The notes: generated by a model not told the origin, from the letters alone. DNA of 64,000 bases from Cheiracanthium punctorium (GCA_038373885.1 JAWZYV010012265.1:114644-178643), one strand, 5' to 3'; shown: positions 1-12,426, numbered from the stretch's first letter. Numbers and translations are program-made.

Positions 1-784
1 GTGCTTGTTGAAACTTGGAGAAGCGATGGTAGACATCAAAGGGAACAAGCACTCCCTCAGAGGATAGTATCTAAAACTATATTTACTCTATCAGAGTAGA
101 AAAATTACTTATGTAAACTTTTTCATCAATAAATATCATACTAACTTTTCAAAACCTGTTTTTGAAACTAGTAAATTTTTGAAATTATTTCTTTGGAAGT
201 TTTTGTGTGCTTATTATATTTTACTTTTGTTTTTCCTGTTTCACATCACACCTTGCAATCGCAACGACTGTTCCGACTGAACACAGTTTGCCTTGCCACA
301 CTACTCTTTCCGGGAAATTTTTGTTCTTCTTCATGACCACTGCCAGCACTACTCTGGGTCTTCAACCGTTTCGAAAAAAAAAATCACTCTACAACATATT
401 TTTAATACTTTCCAACAAGGCTGAAACGTGTTTGATTTCTGTTTGCTATGCCGTGCTGTAACTGCTGTAAATTGCGCATATATGGTTAAGAAATTTATTT
501 ATGCTATTCCTACGCATTGTACTATGTAACCTAATGAAAATTTTGTATAGAGTATTTATAGTTCTATAGGAACACCCAAAAGAATTCCAATACATTGCCT
601 TCTACGATGAGTCATTGTTTAAAGCGCATTTTAGAGATATTCGTCTACTTCATATGCAAAAAAAATTGATACGTGTAATTAAGGATTACAATATTTTCCT
701 TCGGAAACAGTGTCTGTAGCAATTATAGTTTTTCTGCAAGAGCACCGAAAGAATTTCAATACATCACGCTCTTTGGCAGTTTCT
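1..784. other. AT-rich sequence, no gene recognised
   Basis: No motif-bearing ORF, RNA or bounded repeat is seen. The first ~67 bases are open in frame 1 but match no family I recognise. The stretch is probably intron or intergenic sequence upstream of the sulfotransferase exons. Confidence 0.4.
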
Positions 785-1020
785 GGTTTGGTTTGTGTGG
801 TTAATCCAACGCTACACTTGGGCAATCTGCCTGGGAGGGGAGTGCCTTGGTTGGAGGACATTCTAAGGTGTTCTAACGCGTATTCACGTTACAGCTGGAG
901 AAAGCCGACCCAAACCCCATACCGTTATATCGACAGCCGCGCGATGAGACCCGAACCCGGGGCCGTCACACTTCGGCCGTCCACCATTTTGAGTGACTTA
1001 TCCACTTAGTTGTGGTGGAA
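785..1020 (-). repeat. tRNA-derived SINE (family A), minus strand
   Basis: On the minus strand the sequence carries an A-box-like start near 1010 and a B-box-like GGTTCGGGTCTC (reverse complement near 945-960), the internal pol III promoter of tRNA-derived SINEs. Related copies recognisable by eye lie at about 19445-19600, 40545-40632 (fragment) and 53495-53705. The shared block runs from the 'attcacg..acagctggagaa' segment to the tRNA-like part. Ends are approximate. Confidence 0.6.
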
Positions 1021-3144
1021 CCCTTTGGCAATTTAAAGGCATTCAACTATTTCAAACACAACTCAATAGACGTTTGTAATAACTTATAAAAAGAAAATGG
1101 AAATCGCATTAAAAATTTTTTACTACGTCTCTGAAATTACATTAATAATGACGTAAAGCTTTTTTGGGGTTATATCTGAAATCTCGTCAAATTTTGCTCA
1201 AAAGACATTTCTGTGGGGAAATGTTAACCGTACCGCTTAAGTAGAGTAAGTACCGCTTAAGACATCACCTCGGTACCACAGGTTTTTATAACAATATCAA
1301 ATTGATAACAATAAGCGATAGAAGAAATAACAATAAGCGAAGAAAAATTTAATGACACAGCCTTCTATTATTTAGATAACTGAAACACACTCCGATGAAC
1401 ACTTGAGGAAGGTAACATTTATTGAAAAATTGCGGTAATTTTTTTCTATGTACTTTTTTAAAAGTTCATTAATAAACTGCTCGTCTGAAAGTCATCGGAA
1501 GGATGGTGTACGCCTTGTTTTAAAATTTTCGAGTATCGTCTGAATAGCTTTCCACCGTAAGCTTCTAATTCTAAGTCATGTTGTTTTGAATTTCTTAACA
1601 AAATCCTGTATCCTAGTATAATTTTCAGAAACTAGTCTGCGAAAAAATGCGATAGCATTAACAGAAAAGTTGATCACACAAAGCATTTGATTTCGTATGG
1701 AGTGGAATACAAGGTGTCGGTCCCGGCTGATTTCGATAGCAATAAGCGATTTATAAGTATAACCGTGATCACATTAAGCGACGTCTACTGAACAACAGAT
1801 GCATTTGCATGATTTATCTTTTTTGTTTAAGTTCAAAATAATTCATCCAGTTTCTGGTCCAATCAGTGCATACATTTTTCACGAAAGAAACACAGAAAAA
1901 TTACAATTTTTGAATTGTTTTCATTTTATTGACCTTGACCTAGGGCGCTAATGAAGCGCCCTGTGTGTATAACGTAACAATACAAAAACAGTTACAGGAG
2001 GTAAATATAGTCAAAACATCATGCCTAAAATGTTGACTTGCATTGTAAACAATTCTTTTCATTCAAGTTCGTTTGCATCAAAGTTCATTTGTTGTATCAA
2101 AGCATAATTCATCACGCTATGAAAGTTTATTTTCAAAACCAGCGTATCCATGGATATCGAAAAGACTGAATCTTGTTAATAAACATATTTCGATTATTAG
2201 TAAACTTTTAAATAAAAGATGAATTTCTGGCGAAAATAGTTGAATGGTCAACAGAATGGTCAGTTGAATGGTCAACAGACAATCTCAGTGTACGTAACAT
2301 TAATGTAAGTTCTTTTGGTAATTTTATTTTTAACAACCACAACGATATTTACTGAAATGAAATGCTAATACAAGTAATATTCTTCACTTTAATTAATGCA
2401 CAGGATACGAATTTTGGACTTTTTATTTAAAAAAAAATAAATGAATAAAATATTATGCAGAAATTAAGGGTAATTATTAAATATGTATATGAAAATCTAG
2501 ATGATAATACATATTTTCGTTCGAAGAACACTAAAAAAAAAAAACTAAATAAAACAGTAAAACTAAATAAAACAGATTAAAAACAGTTCTAACCCTCTGG
2601 CTGATCATCCCGCGATTTCCACGGGCAACTCAAATGTAGCAAAATTTGCTCATCCCGCGATTTTCTCGGGCAGGTGTTTTTCTTCCTGTATTGAACCGAG
2701 ACTGTATACTCCGAGAGCATTTTTTTTTTTTATTATGTAATAACATCTGAAATTGGTTTTTCTGAAGCTTTGTTTCTCATGATAAAAGTCTCTCTCTATA
2801 TTAAAAATCTTTTCTAGAAAGAAAAAATTCACATTTCAATTCCCAATGTATATAGATTTGAAATATGAAAAAAAAAATTGCACAATTTTTTAAGCGATTT
2901 TGGTCCAAAAATTGAGCAGTCAGAGGGTTAATCTGCAAATATAAATGATCATGAATGTGTTTTGTACGGATAGATAGATATTTTATTAAGCTTTCATCGA
3001 TTTTGCCTGCAATAGATACCACTGCTTTCAGAGAGAGATTTCTGAATTCGAATTACTTTTTGATTTGCAGTCTTTATATTCTTACCTATAATCTGTGGGT
3101 GAAATAATTTCGTTTGTCTCCTCTCCTGTAAAATTTCGAAAATG
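1021..3144. other. AT-rich noncoding DNA with minor local duplications
   Basis: No gene is seen. Small local repeats include a 'gaatggtca' stutter at 2241-2280. A diverged duplication containing 'catcccgcgatt' and 'cgggca' lies at about 2602-2628 and 2649-2672. Confidence 0.4.
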
Positions 3145-3550
3145 TTAAAAGTCCCTTTTTAAAATAAACCAATTCATGCAAAATGGGAAGCGCATCGTTC
3201 TAATATAATGCGGAAACTTTTCCGTTTTTTTCCCAAGCATCGATGTGATGCCAAAATTCTCGTTTAATACCAAGCGATGCGTCTTTCTTTATTTAACCGA
3301 AATATTATATGTACAACAAAATCATCAATCGTGTACAAGTCCCCTTTTAAAATCAACCAATAGGTGCAAAAACGCATCTTTCCAATTTAATACGGAAACT
3401 TTGCCGTTTTATTGCAGCGTAGCTGTGAATGGCAGGAGCCTCGTTTTAATACCAAGTGATGCGTCTTTCTTTATTTAACCGAAATATTATTTATATAAAA
3501 CAAAATCGTCAATCGTGTACAAGTCCCCTTTTAAAATCAACCGATTCACA
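3145..3550. repeat. Tandem repeat, ~185 bp period, just over two copies
   Basis: The segment 'tacaagtccccttttaaaat' occurs near 3335 and 3516, with a diverged form near 3146. The intervening 'aatacggaaac..ccgtttt' and 'gatgcgtctttctttattta' blocks recur in the same order. No coding function is apparent. Confidence 0.75.
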
Positions 3551-3933
3551 AATAAATCAAACCTAAAAGAGAATATCGTCGTTGTCAAGCCAATGTCTGC
3601 TATGTGCACTTTTTAGAGATTTCGACATTTTAACTAATATGACTAGTTTACAAACCAAATGTTCGTTTAAAAAAGGTTGCTGTATGACTCATTAGTTGCT
3701 GTATGGATGAAGCATTATTCAATGAAAGAATCATATTGGTTTGACAACTACGATATATTAAATTCATCAATTCTCCTTATTACCAAATCCGATACTAATC
3801 AAAGTCCGCTAACATTTATCCTCTCGGTCTCTCGTATAGAGTAATTGAATACAATCTGTCAAGTCACTAATTTTCGTATGCACATTCACCATTAGGAAAT
3901 TTTAAACATTTTTTTATATATACATACCTCCTC

Positions 3934-4543
3934 ATGCCCTATCTAATCATCCTTACCAGCAAAAACTTTCTGCTCTTTACACTTGTGTGTTTCGTGCTGT
4001 CCTCTGACTCTTCATCTCTTAATAATGGAATTAATTACTTAAAATCCTTAGAAGTCTCTCGTGGTTTTAACCCCTCTATCATCGATAAAACTCTTTCTAA
4101 ATTTAATAAGCCTAATACTTCTATAACTACTTTTAATTTTCACAATGAATTAATTGTACTACCTTTCTTTTCACCTTTATGCTACAAAATTTCTAAACTT
4201 CTCAAACATTTCGGTTTCAAAGTCATTTTTAAACCTGTTAATAAACTTAAATTTTCTTCCCTTAAAGATCCTATTCCTACTGAGAACCGTTGGGGTTATA
4301 TTCCTTGTGGATCTTGTGATTTGGGCTATATTGGTTAGATCAGAAGAGCTCTCAGATTTAGGCTCAAAGATCATGAGAGGTATATTTCTAAGCACGAGCT
4401 TTCCAAATCTTCTATTGCCTCACATTGTTGGAATTCTAATAATCGTTTTCAGTTTTCTAAGGCTAAAACATTGTGCACTCCTCAGTCTTTGTCTCACCTT
4501 GATTTTTTGGAAGGTTTTTCCATTACCCACACTTGGAACATCT
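3934..4543 (+). pseudogene. Penelope-like element, C-terminal GIY-YIG endonuclease (broken)
   Basis: Penelope-like retroelements encode a reverse transcriptase followed by a GIY-YIG nuclease that makes the priming nick. Here a 5'-truncated copy keeps the segment before the nuclease (SRGFNPSIIDKTLSKF). It also keeps the nuclease core IPCGSCDLGYIG, followed in the same frame by IRRALRFRLKDHERYI and a conserved ASHC block. An in-frame TAG at 4336-4338 sits exactly where the family has the residue after YIG (usually Gln). The frame continues to a stop at about 4543. The upstream reverse transcriptase is not recognisable, as expected for a 5'-truncated dead copy. The homology call rests on the CG.C..YIG and R...HE pattern. 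Confidence 0.8.
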
Positions 4544-4659
4544 TGTGAACGGTGGTTCTTCCGTTCCTTTTGTTCATTCTGCTTGGAAGCTGTGGTTGTA
4601 AGGTTCTATTCACTTTCTTCCTCTAATCCCCCACCTTTTTCTTATGCTGCTAGTTTTCT

Positions 4660-4707
<48 letters not shown>

Positions 4708-5290
4708 AATTTCTTATTCTCTTTCTTTCTTTTTGGTTTTTGTGTGTATGTTTCTGTCTTTCCTTTATGTTTATTATTATTTATATTTATTTTGTTTTTA
4801 AATTTTAATTTTAAAAATTAAAAATTGCGTTGTTCTGTATATGTATTTATATAAAAAAAATTATTTGTGTTTTTATGTTATTTTTGCCTTTTGTTCGTTC
4901 TGTTTTCTATTGTTTTTTCGGTTTTTGTGTGCGTTTTTGTGTTCGTGTTGTGTTCTTTCATGCTTTTTATTAATATTGTTATTATTTTTTATTTATGTAT
5001 TTTTTTGTCCTTATTTTATTCTTTTTTTTTTATTCCATCACGTTTTCTCCCCTTCCTTTAATCTCCGTGGTTTCTCGCCTTTTCTTTTTTCCAAGTGGCA
5101 ACATGCTTGTTTGTTTATCTTTTCAGTTCCCACTGTTTTGTGAGACGAACGGCTTTGAATGAAGAAGAGTGAACGAATTTTCAGTCGAAACGATCGTATC
5201 TTTCTATAAGTATCATTTTATGTGTGTTTTTTATATAAAGTTTTCATATGTTTTGCAGTTTTTTAACGTTCCGTCATGCCACTAATTTTG
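4544..5290 (+). mobile_element. 3' region of the Penelope-like element
   Basis: T-rich 3' untranslated part containing a (TC)n run at about 4660-4706, then a hammerhead-like motif at 5155-5202. It ends with a 'tgtgtgttttttat..aaagtttt' tail resembling the tail that follows the hammerhead-like motif at 62113-62160. ORFs here are low-complexity Phe/Ser-rich and not genes. Confidence 0.55.
5155..5202 (+). ncRNA. Degenerate hammerhead ribozyme-like motif of the Penelope element
   Basis: Order read: TTGA (5155-5158), ATGAAGA (5159-5165, expected CTGANGA, so one core base is changed), an extra A, and a stem II with one mismatch (GAGTGAA / TTCAGTC). Then come GAA (5187-5189), a self-complementary ACGATCGT stem III, and A before the returning stem I strand. 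Penelope-like elements are known to carry minimal hammerheads. The changed first core base suggests it is inactive. Confidence 0.5.
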
Positions 5291-6063
5291 ACATGCCTTA
5301 ACACATAATAGAAATTTTTAAAACTTTTTTTTCTGTGAAAAAAGTAAGAAATTGGAGTTTTTCTAAGGAATTTTGGGGAGAGAAAAAGGTGGGGAAGAAA
5401 TAAAGGCATTATTTAATTTATTTATATGTTAGATTTATAAGAAATGTTAGGAAAGAAAAGGAAAAATATAAATACAATCTTTAATTTATTGATATGTTAG
5501 ATAAAACATACAGAGCCGGCCCGAGCAAATTTGGTGATCTAGGCGAAAAGTTTTAACGGCAACCTCCTTAATTACGCCACTAACCAAAGGTGACTAACCA
5601 GTCAAAGGTTCTATCATCCAGCCAAAGTGTCAAATGGCAATGCCATGTGCCATATCCCCCCCCCTCCCGTGAATCTCTCGCGGCAGTGGTTAATCGAGTT
5701 TAGCGCTCGGGGTAGAACGCCTCAGTTACGTCACTGTCCTATTGGGTAAAGTCTCTTGATTTAATACCAGGAACGGGCTGGCTCTAAAATTTTGGTAGGG
5801 AAAACGTTATTAACGGTTCAGTCCATTAACAGAAAAGGGAATTTTTTTTGAAAGAGAGGGAAGGGAAAGGATTTTTAAAAACGGCCGAAATTACATGCAG
5901 CTGTGTGGAATTTTCCACGCCGTCTACTTAGCCAGTTCGCTACTGCCTGATAAGGAGAGAGAGATGGACTAAAGGATGAGCTGGGCAGCGCGAACAAGTT
6001 GCTCCCCCCCTCCCCTCAGGTGAGACTAAAAAAAGTCCGGTGCTTGGCTAGTACCGCCCTTCT
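5291..6063. other. Noncoding, possible hAT-like fragment at ~5513-5787
   Basis: CAGAGCCGGCCCG at about 5513 and GGGCTGGCTCTA ending near 5787 are inverted relative to each other, like the ends of the element at 50468-50722. The flanking 8-mers do not match, so the limits are weak. C-runs and G/A-rich stretches fill the rest. Confidence 0.35.
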
Positions 6064-6189
6064 ATGTTCGACGCCCAAGTCTGTAGCCTAGTATGGCCTA
6101 CTATTACCTATATGGTATGGCCGACCCTGAAAACATATTGGTCTTATGAAGTGTACGTGTTCATGTTATGTGGTAAATGGTTAATTTCT

Positions 6190-6975
6190 TTTCTTATGCA
6201 AAGAATAACTCTTGTTGTAACTCCTAATCCTAAAACTTTTGCAGCGGCTGCTCGAGAAAATCCAGAAGACCAGGAAGTCATTATTCTCAATCCAAAGGAT
6301 GTTTCAACTTCTTCGGACGATCTAAGAAAATCTCAAAATAGCATAGATAATTTAAAACAAATTATAACTGAAGCCAAACAAACACTTCAAGATGGTCTAC
6401 TCATAAAAGGTAAAAACAACGACACAACCAAAAAATTACTAGCAAAGCTTCAAGCAAATTAGAATCTACAAACATTAGCCAGCATCAATTTAAAAAGACC
6501 TATCCTACAAAAATTGTGCTCTTCGATTCACCATTAGAATTAACGATATCAGATATAAAGGAGGTTATGTCTAGACAGTATTCAATTTATCCAAATCATA
6601 TCCAAGTTTTAAAATCTTTTGATGGTAAACATAATAACAAAAACTTCATTAAAAATATAAATAGCTGGTGTTTGATCAATTTCAAGCTGAGCCAACTAAA
6701 GGAGCTCGTAGACGAAGAAAGATGTTTTCACTCTCAGACTTATGGGCACGTTACCAAACTTTTAACGAATGAAAATAAATAACTAGTCTGCGCTAAATGC
6801 TCAGAAATCATCCGACCTATGACTGCCATGAAGAGAACTATAGATGAATAATCTGTCACCAGGACAATCTTCATAAAAAAAACTCGCTATGACACTGATC
6901 ATCCTGCTTACAGTAGGGGATGTCTAATTTTTAAAATGTATTTTAAACGTGCGCAGGAAGCAAACAAAAAGTAAC
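6190..6975 (+). pseudogene. Non-LTR retrotransposon ORF1 (gag-like) relic
   Basis: Two open stretches in different frames (to 6462, and 6516-6782) are followed by the remains of a zinc-knuckle region. The order is a polar coiled-coil-like segment, then a domain with IKEVMSRQYSIYPNHIQVLK...WCLINFK like the RNA-binding part of arthropod LINE ORF1. After it come CAKCSEI and TDHPAYSRGC, the typical Cys/His tail 'HPA.YRGC'. At least one stop and one frameshift separate them. No reverse transcriptase follows, so this is a dead fragment. Family (Jockey, CR1 or I-like) cannot be settled. Confidence 0.6.
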
Positions 6976-7149
6976 TTTTCTTATTCATGTTTTCCTTTTA
7001 AAATATATATAGATGAAAATAGCACAAATGAATCTACGAGACATTAATCGCAAACTGCGCAAGCAATAACACCTCTGATACAGCAAAATTACACAATAGA
7101 ATTATTGCAGATTCAGATTAATTAGCATTTCTTATAGTCTATTCCATTT

Positions 7150-7229
7150 TTCTTATATATATATATATTTTTTTTTTACTTTTTTTGAGAATTTTTAAAT
7201 TGTCACTTTACAATATATATATATATATT

Positions 7230-7260
<31 letters not shown>

Positions 7261-7262
7261 CT
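7150..7262. repeat. AT, CT and GT microsatellites
   Basis: Runs of (TA)n at about 7158-7170 and 7214-7228, then (CT)n and (GT)n to 7262. Confidence 0.9.
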
Positions 7263-7683
7263 GTGTGTGGTTTTGGTTTTTCCATTCAAAATTTCTTTTC
7301 TTTTTTAAGCATCAAATTTTAGGCCTTATGCTTACTTCCTATTCAAAATTTTTGTACTATTTTATGTCTTTTCCAAATAACTGTAATGCTAGCTGCTCTC
7401 ATGAAGTTGTATCTTGTTCAGTTATCAAAACTTACCATTCTCTGTAATTCTTGGTACTATTTTTTCTCTCTTCTCTTCCCCTCCTTCCTTTTACAGTCTG
7501 TATATAGGAAACCTAATTTTATTGTATTTACGTATTTTTTGACTTACATCCCTCTGTATAGGGTAATTTATCTCGTACTCAAGCAATATTTTTTATGAGT
7601 ACGTGTTTTACTTTCTCATATTTCAACTTTATACTATTTTTAGATACAGTGATTTCCGTTAATCTAGATTTTTGTCTTTTCAG

Positions 7684-7913
7684 TACTTGGAAGGAACAGG
7701 AATCAACAGCGTATCGATTCTGGGCCACTACACATCCTTCTCGTCGCCTATGCTAGAACTGGATCTTCATTCATGGGAGATTTGTTACAGAGCTTACCCA
7801 ATTCTTTCTACCATTTCGAACCTGTCCATTTTATTCGAGACAATGTTCTCAATGATAGCTTTGACGATGCACGAAATCTTCTAGAACGATTATTTCTGTG
7901 CAACATATCTCAG
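7684..7913 (+). CDS. Carbohydrate sulfotransferase, internal exon (5'-PSB loop)
   Basis: Golgi type II membrane enzyme that moves sulfate from PAPS to a sugar of a glycan. The exon follows a polypyrimidine tract and CAG (7681-7683) and ends at CAG before a GTAAAA donor (7914). Two bases complete a split codon, then 76 codons are open. It contains HILLVAYARTGSSFMGDLL, the 5'-phosphosulfate binding loop (family pattern R-S/T-G-S-S-F), then FYHFEPVHFI, matching the usual F-E-P-L/V segment. It ends in phase 0, matching the exon at 27135. The transmembrane anchor must be encoded further upstream and is not identified. Substrate cannot be told: members of this family act on keratan or chondroitin sulfate or GlcNAc in animals. 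Confidence 0.88.
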
Positions 7914-7997
7914 GTAAAATATTCATATAATTGATACTACTAACTATATACTTTTGATCAAACATGATAGTTGTCGTGAAGAAATCAATACATCAGC

Positions 7998-8138
7998 CAT
8001 GGGCGCCGGCAGAATATTTCCCCGGGGGGGGGGGGGGCAAAGACTACTTCAACGTATGGTTACCATGTTGGAAAGAGCAAAAAAGCAATTGAAAACACTG
8101 CATACAAAAATCCTTTCCCAATGCTGCCGACGCCCATG
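7998..8138. mobile_element. hAT-type MITE, 141 bp, TSD ACATCAGC
   Basis: Terminal inverted repeats CATGGGCGCCGGCAG and CTGCCGACGCCCATG are bounded by a perfect 8-bp duplication ACATCAGC (7990-7997 and 8139-8146). An 8-bp duplication is the hAT superfamily signature. An uninterrupted G-run of about 14 lies inside (8024-8037). Confidence 0.88.
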
Positions 8139-8819
8139 ACATCAGCAGACTTGCAGTTATTTTAGAATAACAATAGATTCAAATCGATGGCTGAATTTAT
8201 GATCCCTTTTAGAACACCTTGGAAACTGTGGCCAAAGTTTTACTCAGATGAGTGATGGTAACCCCGACTAATGATTTTTCCTTTTCAGCATATTTTTTTC
8301 CTCATTTTAAAAATCTATAGTGCTACCATCTATTGTTAAGTATTACTTCCAAGTGTAATTTATGTCCCCCGCTTTTCAATATCATGTTTCTGAAAATTAG
8401 ATCACGGACCAGGAAATACTTACTAATGACAGGTATTTAATTAACTTAAAATGTATTACTAAAAAATTACGATAGAATTCTTTTACATGTTAAAGTTTCG
8501 AATACGTAACAACAGATCGTACATGAAGAAAGAGGAAGATTTAAATAAACAACACCATATGCGAAAAGAGGTAACAATTGTTTCGGGTTCAAATAAAGTA
8601 GCGTAATACTTCTTCGGGTGAAAAATGTTTCGATGGTTTTTGTTTACGAAGTAAATAAAAGGTTGCTCTCCTCACCGCTAATCGCTTAAGCACACGGTCA
8701 TAGGTTTGATTCCCACTCATGCCCTGGTTGTTTTTGTCCCACACTTTCCTTTCTTCGTTCTTGTAACAACTGTCATTCTGTTGTCCGTTTTATTCGACGA
8801 GAATTAAAAGAGGGTTCTG

Positions 8820-9037
8820 GTGGCCGAGCAAACAAGCCCGAAAGTAAATTATCCAAATATGCATAGTAATTTTAGCAGTAGCTAAACGGGGCTGATGCCC
8901 TACCAGTGTCCGAGCGCATTTGCGCTCTCAACTGGGAGGAAAGTGCATGGTTCAAAACCAAGTCATGTCCGCCTAACTAGCCGTTCGGAGTTTTCCATGG
9001 TTTTCTCTTAAACTTAGCCTAAGTACAGGTTAGGACT
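8820..9037 (+). repeat. tRNA-derived SINE (family B), 5' part, split by a hAT element
   Basis: Contains a B-box-like GGTTCAAAACC near 8951-8961 and the block 'agccgttcggagttttccat', shared with the copy at 60215-60455. The SINE is cut at 9037 by the element 9038-12869 and resumes at 12870. Confidence 0.65.
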
Positions 9038-10131
9038 AGAGATGGGGAAAGAATGAACATCCTGTTCTTTTAAACCTGTTCTCAAGAAAGAACGGGAACA
9101 CCCTGTTCAGTGATCACGGCAAAAACATGTTCTCAGTTCATTAAGGTCCGACACTTCAAAATTGTATGGCAGGCAAGATCGTTGTAAAATGCCTTAAAGG
9201 TGAAATTTCTCATTAAAAGGCGTGATTAATATTTTTTTGCTAAGAAAAATTTAAATTCTGGGGGACCAGACCCCTTCTCCCCCCCTCCTACCCCCTCTCC
9301 TGTTCACACCTTGGCTACGTATCTGATGGTGGGGACAGAATTTCACAATTTTAGCTTTATCAAATTCTAAGTAATTGCAGAATCTGCAGAATCTATTTTG
9401 AGAAATAATGATAACGATGATGATTATCTGGAGGGGGGATAGAACTTTTAGCCCAACCTACCATAATTTTAGAGTGGATCCGGGCTAAGAATAAGAAACT
9501 TTCTTATATGTTCAATACGAAAATGCACTCACAGGAAAACAATTCGTCAATTTTTATTATTCCAGCCAAACTACTCAATTTCAATCAAAGTAAAAAATTT
9601 AATAATAAAGAAAATATGATAGTCTGAAACACAAATAAATCGAAAAAAATATTTTATCAACGTCAAACATTAATATAAGCATTACACTATCTCCATATAA
9701 AACGCGCCTTCCCTTCATACGCTCTCAGTCATCTCCTTTTGGCTGAAAAAGAACCTGTTCCGAGGAGACCTCTCCTATTGACTGAAAAAGAACCAGTTCT
9801 TTGATCACGGCTGGGAGCTGGAACACCTAGTTCAGCGTTCTTTCGCGGAACGGAGAAAGAACGGAGAGCTAGGTGTTTTTTCGAGGAACGGAGAGAGCTG
9901 GTGTTCTTTTCGGAACGGAGTAAACAAGTGTTCTCTGGTGAACGGGGTGAAAGGTGTTCTTTTGCTTTAATTCCGTTCTGAGCTGAAAACAGGGTCTAAG
10001 TTGTGGACTTGGAGTCAGAAGTAAGGCCGTACTTAGAAAGGGGGTGGTCCTATGGGTTTGGACGTCTCTCCCTCGACGTTATTATATGTGTATGGTATTA
10101 TATGTATATTATATGTATATGGTGTATTTAT

Positions 10132-10943
10132 ACAGGGACGTAGCCAGAATTTTTTTTGGGGGGGTGAAGGTGGGGATGGTGAGGGGTATGAATTGCAGTG
10201 ATGTATAAATGAACGAAATGTTTTCGCAATAGTTTAAAAAAATTAAAAATCTTGCTACATAAGTTGAAAATTGGGTGTGGGGGATATATCCTGAAATTTC
10301 TGTCTGGGTATGGCCCAAGTCTGAAGCCATTTAAGCTGGATTTTCGGAGCCATGTAATTTTATATGCCAAAGTCGTATTCATTTTCTTAAATCGGAGTCG
10401 GAACAATACTGAGCCTGATACTTACAGCTTTTTAAACGGAATGTCTTAATTTTTAAGCTGGAGCATGTACTTTTAAAGCTGCAACTGTACATATTTTTTT
10501 CTTTTTTGAGCTCTAAGAGCGTACCGACTATTTTGTGGGCTCCCCCATTGAAAATGGGCAGGTTCACACCGTGTATTTTTAACCTGAAGGCAACACAAGG
10601 ATTTTTTTTTTTTTTTTTTTTGCTTGAGATGGACTTATTTAATATTTTGAATTAGAGCTAAAAATGTTTGTCGTTGGTTCAAAAGCCATATCTTTAAAGC
10701 TGGAGCCCGATACATATATTTTTATTTGTAGTTGTAGCCAAAGGAATTTTTTTTTAAAACCCGAGCGAAATCCATAACCTCTTGGAGCTAGACCTGGAAC
10801 AATATATATTTTTTAAAAGGTGGAGCGAACGGTGAAAAAGGCTGAATTTTTCAGCAAACGACTTCATCATTATTATTTTGTTAACAAAATTTTAAATTGG
10901 GGGGGCAGACTTTCTGATTCACCCCCTTGGGTACGGTCTTGCA
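10132..10943. mobile_element. Nested hAT-like repeat, copy 1
   Basis: Begins CAGGGACGTAGCCAGAA and ends GGGTACGGTCTTG, which is an imperfect inverted repeat. Its right part ('aaaaaggctgaatttttca', 'ttattttgttaacaaaattt') recurs in the copy at 10976-11136. No clear target duplication was found. Confidence 0.55.
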
Positions 10944-10975
10944 TGGGTGCTTAGATAGGGGACAAGGGGTCAGGG

Positions 10976-11136
10976 TCGTATCCAGAAAAAAAAATTATCC
11001 AGACAAAAGGGATCGGAGGGGGACCAAACGAAAGAAAAAGGCTGAATTTTTCACAAAGACTTCAACTTTATTATTTTGTTAACAAAATTTTAAATTTCGG
11101 GGGGAGGGGGGACCAGACCCCCTGGGTACGGCCTTG
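10976..11136. mobile_element. Nested hAT-like repeat, copy 2 (short)
   Basis: Begins CAGGGTCGTATCCAG and ends CTGGGTACGGCCTTG. Its interior is an internally deleted version of the preceding element. Confidence 0.6.
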
Positions 11137-12105
11137 AAGGGGGTGCTCTCTCTCCAGCTTTCGTTATAGTGAACACTTTTATAGTATTTTGAGTTTTTTT
11201 ATCATTATTATTTTTGTATTAAAATGTTTGAAAGTCCGAAAAAAACTTCTACAACCCCCCCCCCTCCCATTCCTCTAAGAGTTACGACTATAGGGTCAAA
11301 GCTTGCGTTACTTAGGTGCATTGTGATAATGTGCCCGAGGTAACGTACTTCCCGACGACCCCCTGGCACATTATCCAGGGTCAAAGTCTTGCGTTACTTT
11401 CGCTTTATCATGAAATTTATGGTGTGGACTGGGAATAAGGCTAGGAAAGGAGGGGGTGGAGGATTTCATTGCAGATTTTCAGCTTCAACGGTCGCTCCTC
11501 TTGTTCGTCGGCTCTTTTACTGCAGTAGTGCTGAAGAAGAAAAAACTAAAACAAAAGGGTATGCAGTCACGTGGCATATTGTATCAGACCGTTCAAGGAT
11601 TAGTTGAAACAGATCATTCCTCTGCGCTGTTACTTGTACAACTCTTAGTTATGCTTATGTTTGGATAGTTTTTCCTCATGGATAGAAAAAAAAAATCTTT
11701 TGTTTGGACGGATTTTAAAGTTATTGATTCCGCTGCTTCCAAAGCTTTGTGGAATATAGTCTAATCAAAATAAACAGTTATGAATATTATGTCATTTTAG
11801 GAGCTGTCAGACTCAAATATTGTGTACTCATGTAAGCAATATTGTATCACTCAGGTAAGTAATCAAAAATTAGGCCTGGCCTAAATAATTCTCTCTAGAA
11901 TTGAAGTTTTTCCATTTCTTTTTACGTACATGCTATGAGTAAGGATAACAAAAGTTAATAAAAAGCACAGAAAAAATTTTGATTTTAGAAATATGTGCAA
12001 ACGTAAATATATTTAAAATATTTTTACCAAAAATTACTGTTAATATACTTGATTAAAGAAAGCCTTGGTTGGTTTGGTTGAAGAATTGTTGGTTGCAAAG
12101 CCTTT
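11137..12105. other. Interior of the hAT-like element, unassigned
   Basis: Includes C- and G-runs and a small ORF (11389-11668) without family resemblance. No gene is supported. Confidence 0.35.
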
Positions 12106-12109
12106 TTAA

Positions 12110-12385
12110 CCCATTTATGTCTAGCGTCCCTTTTTTGGTACGGCATTTTCGCTATCATTCGAAAACGTTATTTATTTTTCCGAGCCTTTATTCGCGAGTA
12201 TAGAACCTCAATTCCACAAAACATTTTAATATGGCCAAGTGGGATGCTGACATTTCAATTTTTATACATAATGATTTTAAATGAAATCATCCCTTGTTCA
12301 AAAATTTGACATCAGAAATTTATCAATTACTGCTGGTGTTAGCAAAACTCGGAGAAAGTCGCAAAAATATCCAGGCACGAATGGG
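12110..12385 (+). mobile_element. piggyBac-like MITE, copy 1 (276 bp, TTAA)
   Basis: Flanked by TTAA on both sides (12106-12109 and 12386-12389), with ends CCCATTTATGTCTAGCG and CCAGGCACGAATGGG. TTAA targeting and terminal CCC are piggyBac features. There is no coding capacity. Confidence 0.85.
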
Positions 12386-12426
12386 TTAAACATTTTGCAA
12401 TTGTATTAAAGCATAATACATGTTAA

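Noticed and set aside
1..96. Open frame at the window start (possible exon)
   Set aside because: No family motif, and no convincing donor in the right frame; too short to support.
4154..5143. Long Phe/Ser/Leu-rich ORFs
   Set aside because: Products of T-rich and (TC)n sequence in the Penelope 3' region; the true frame is the GIY-YIG one.
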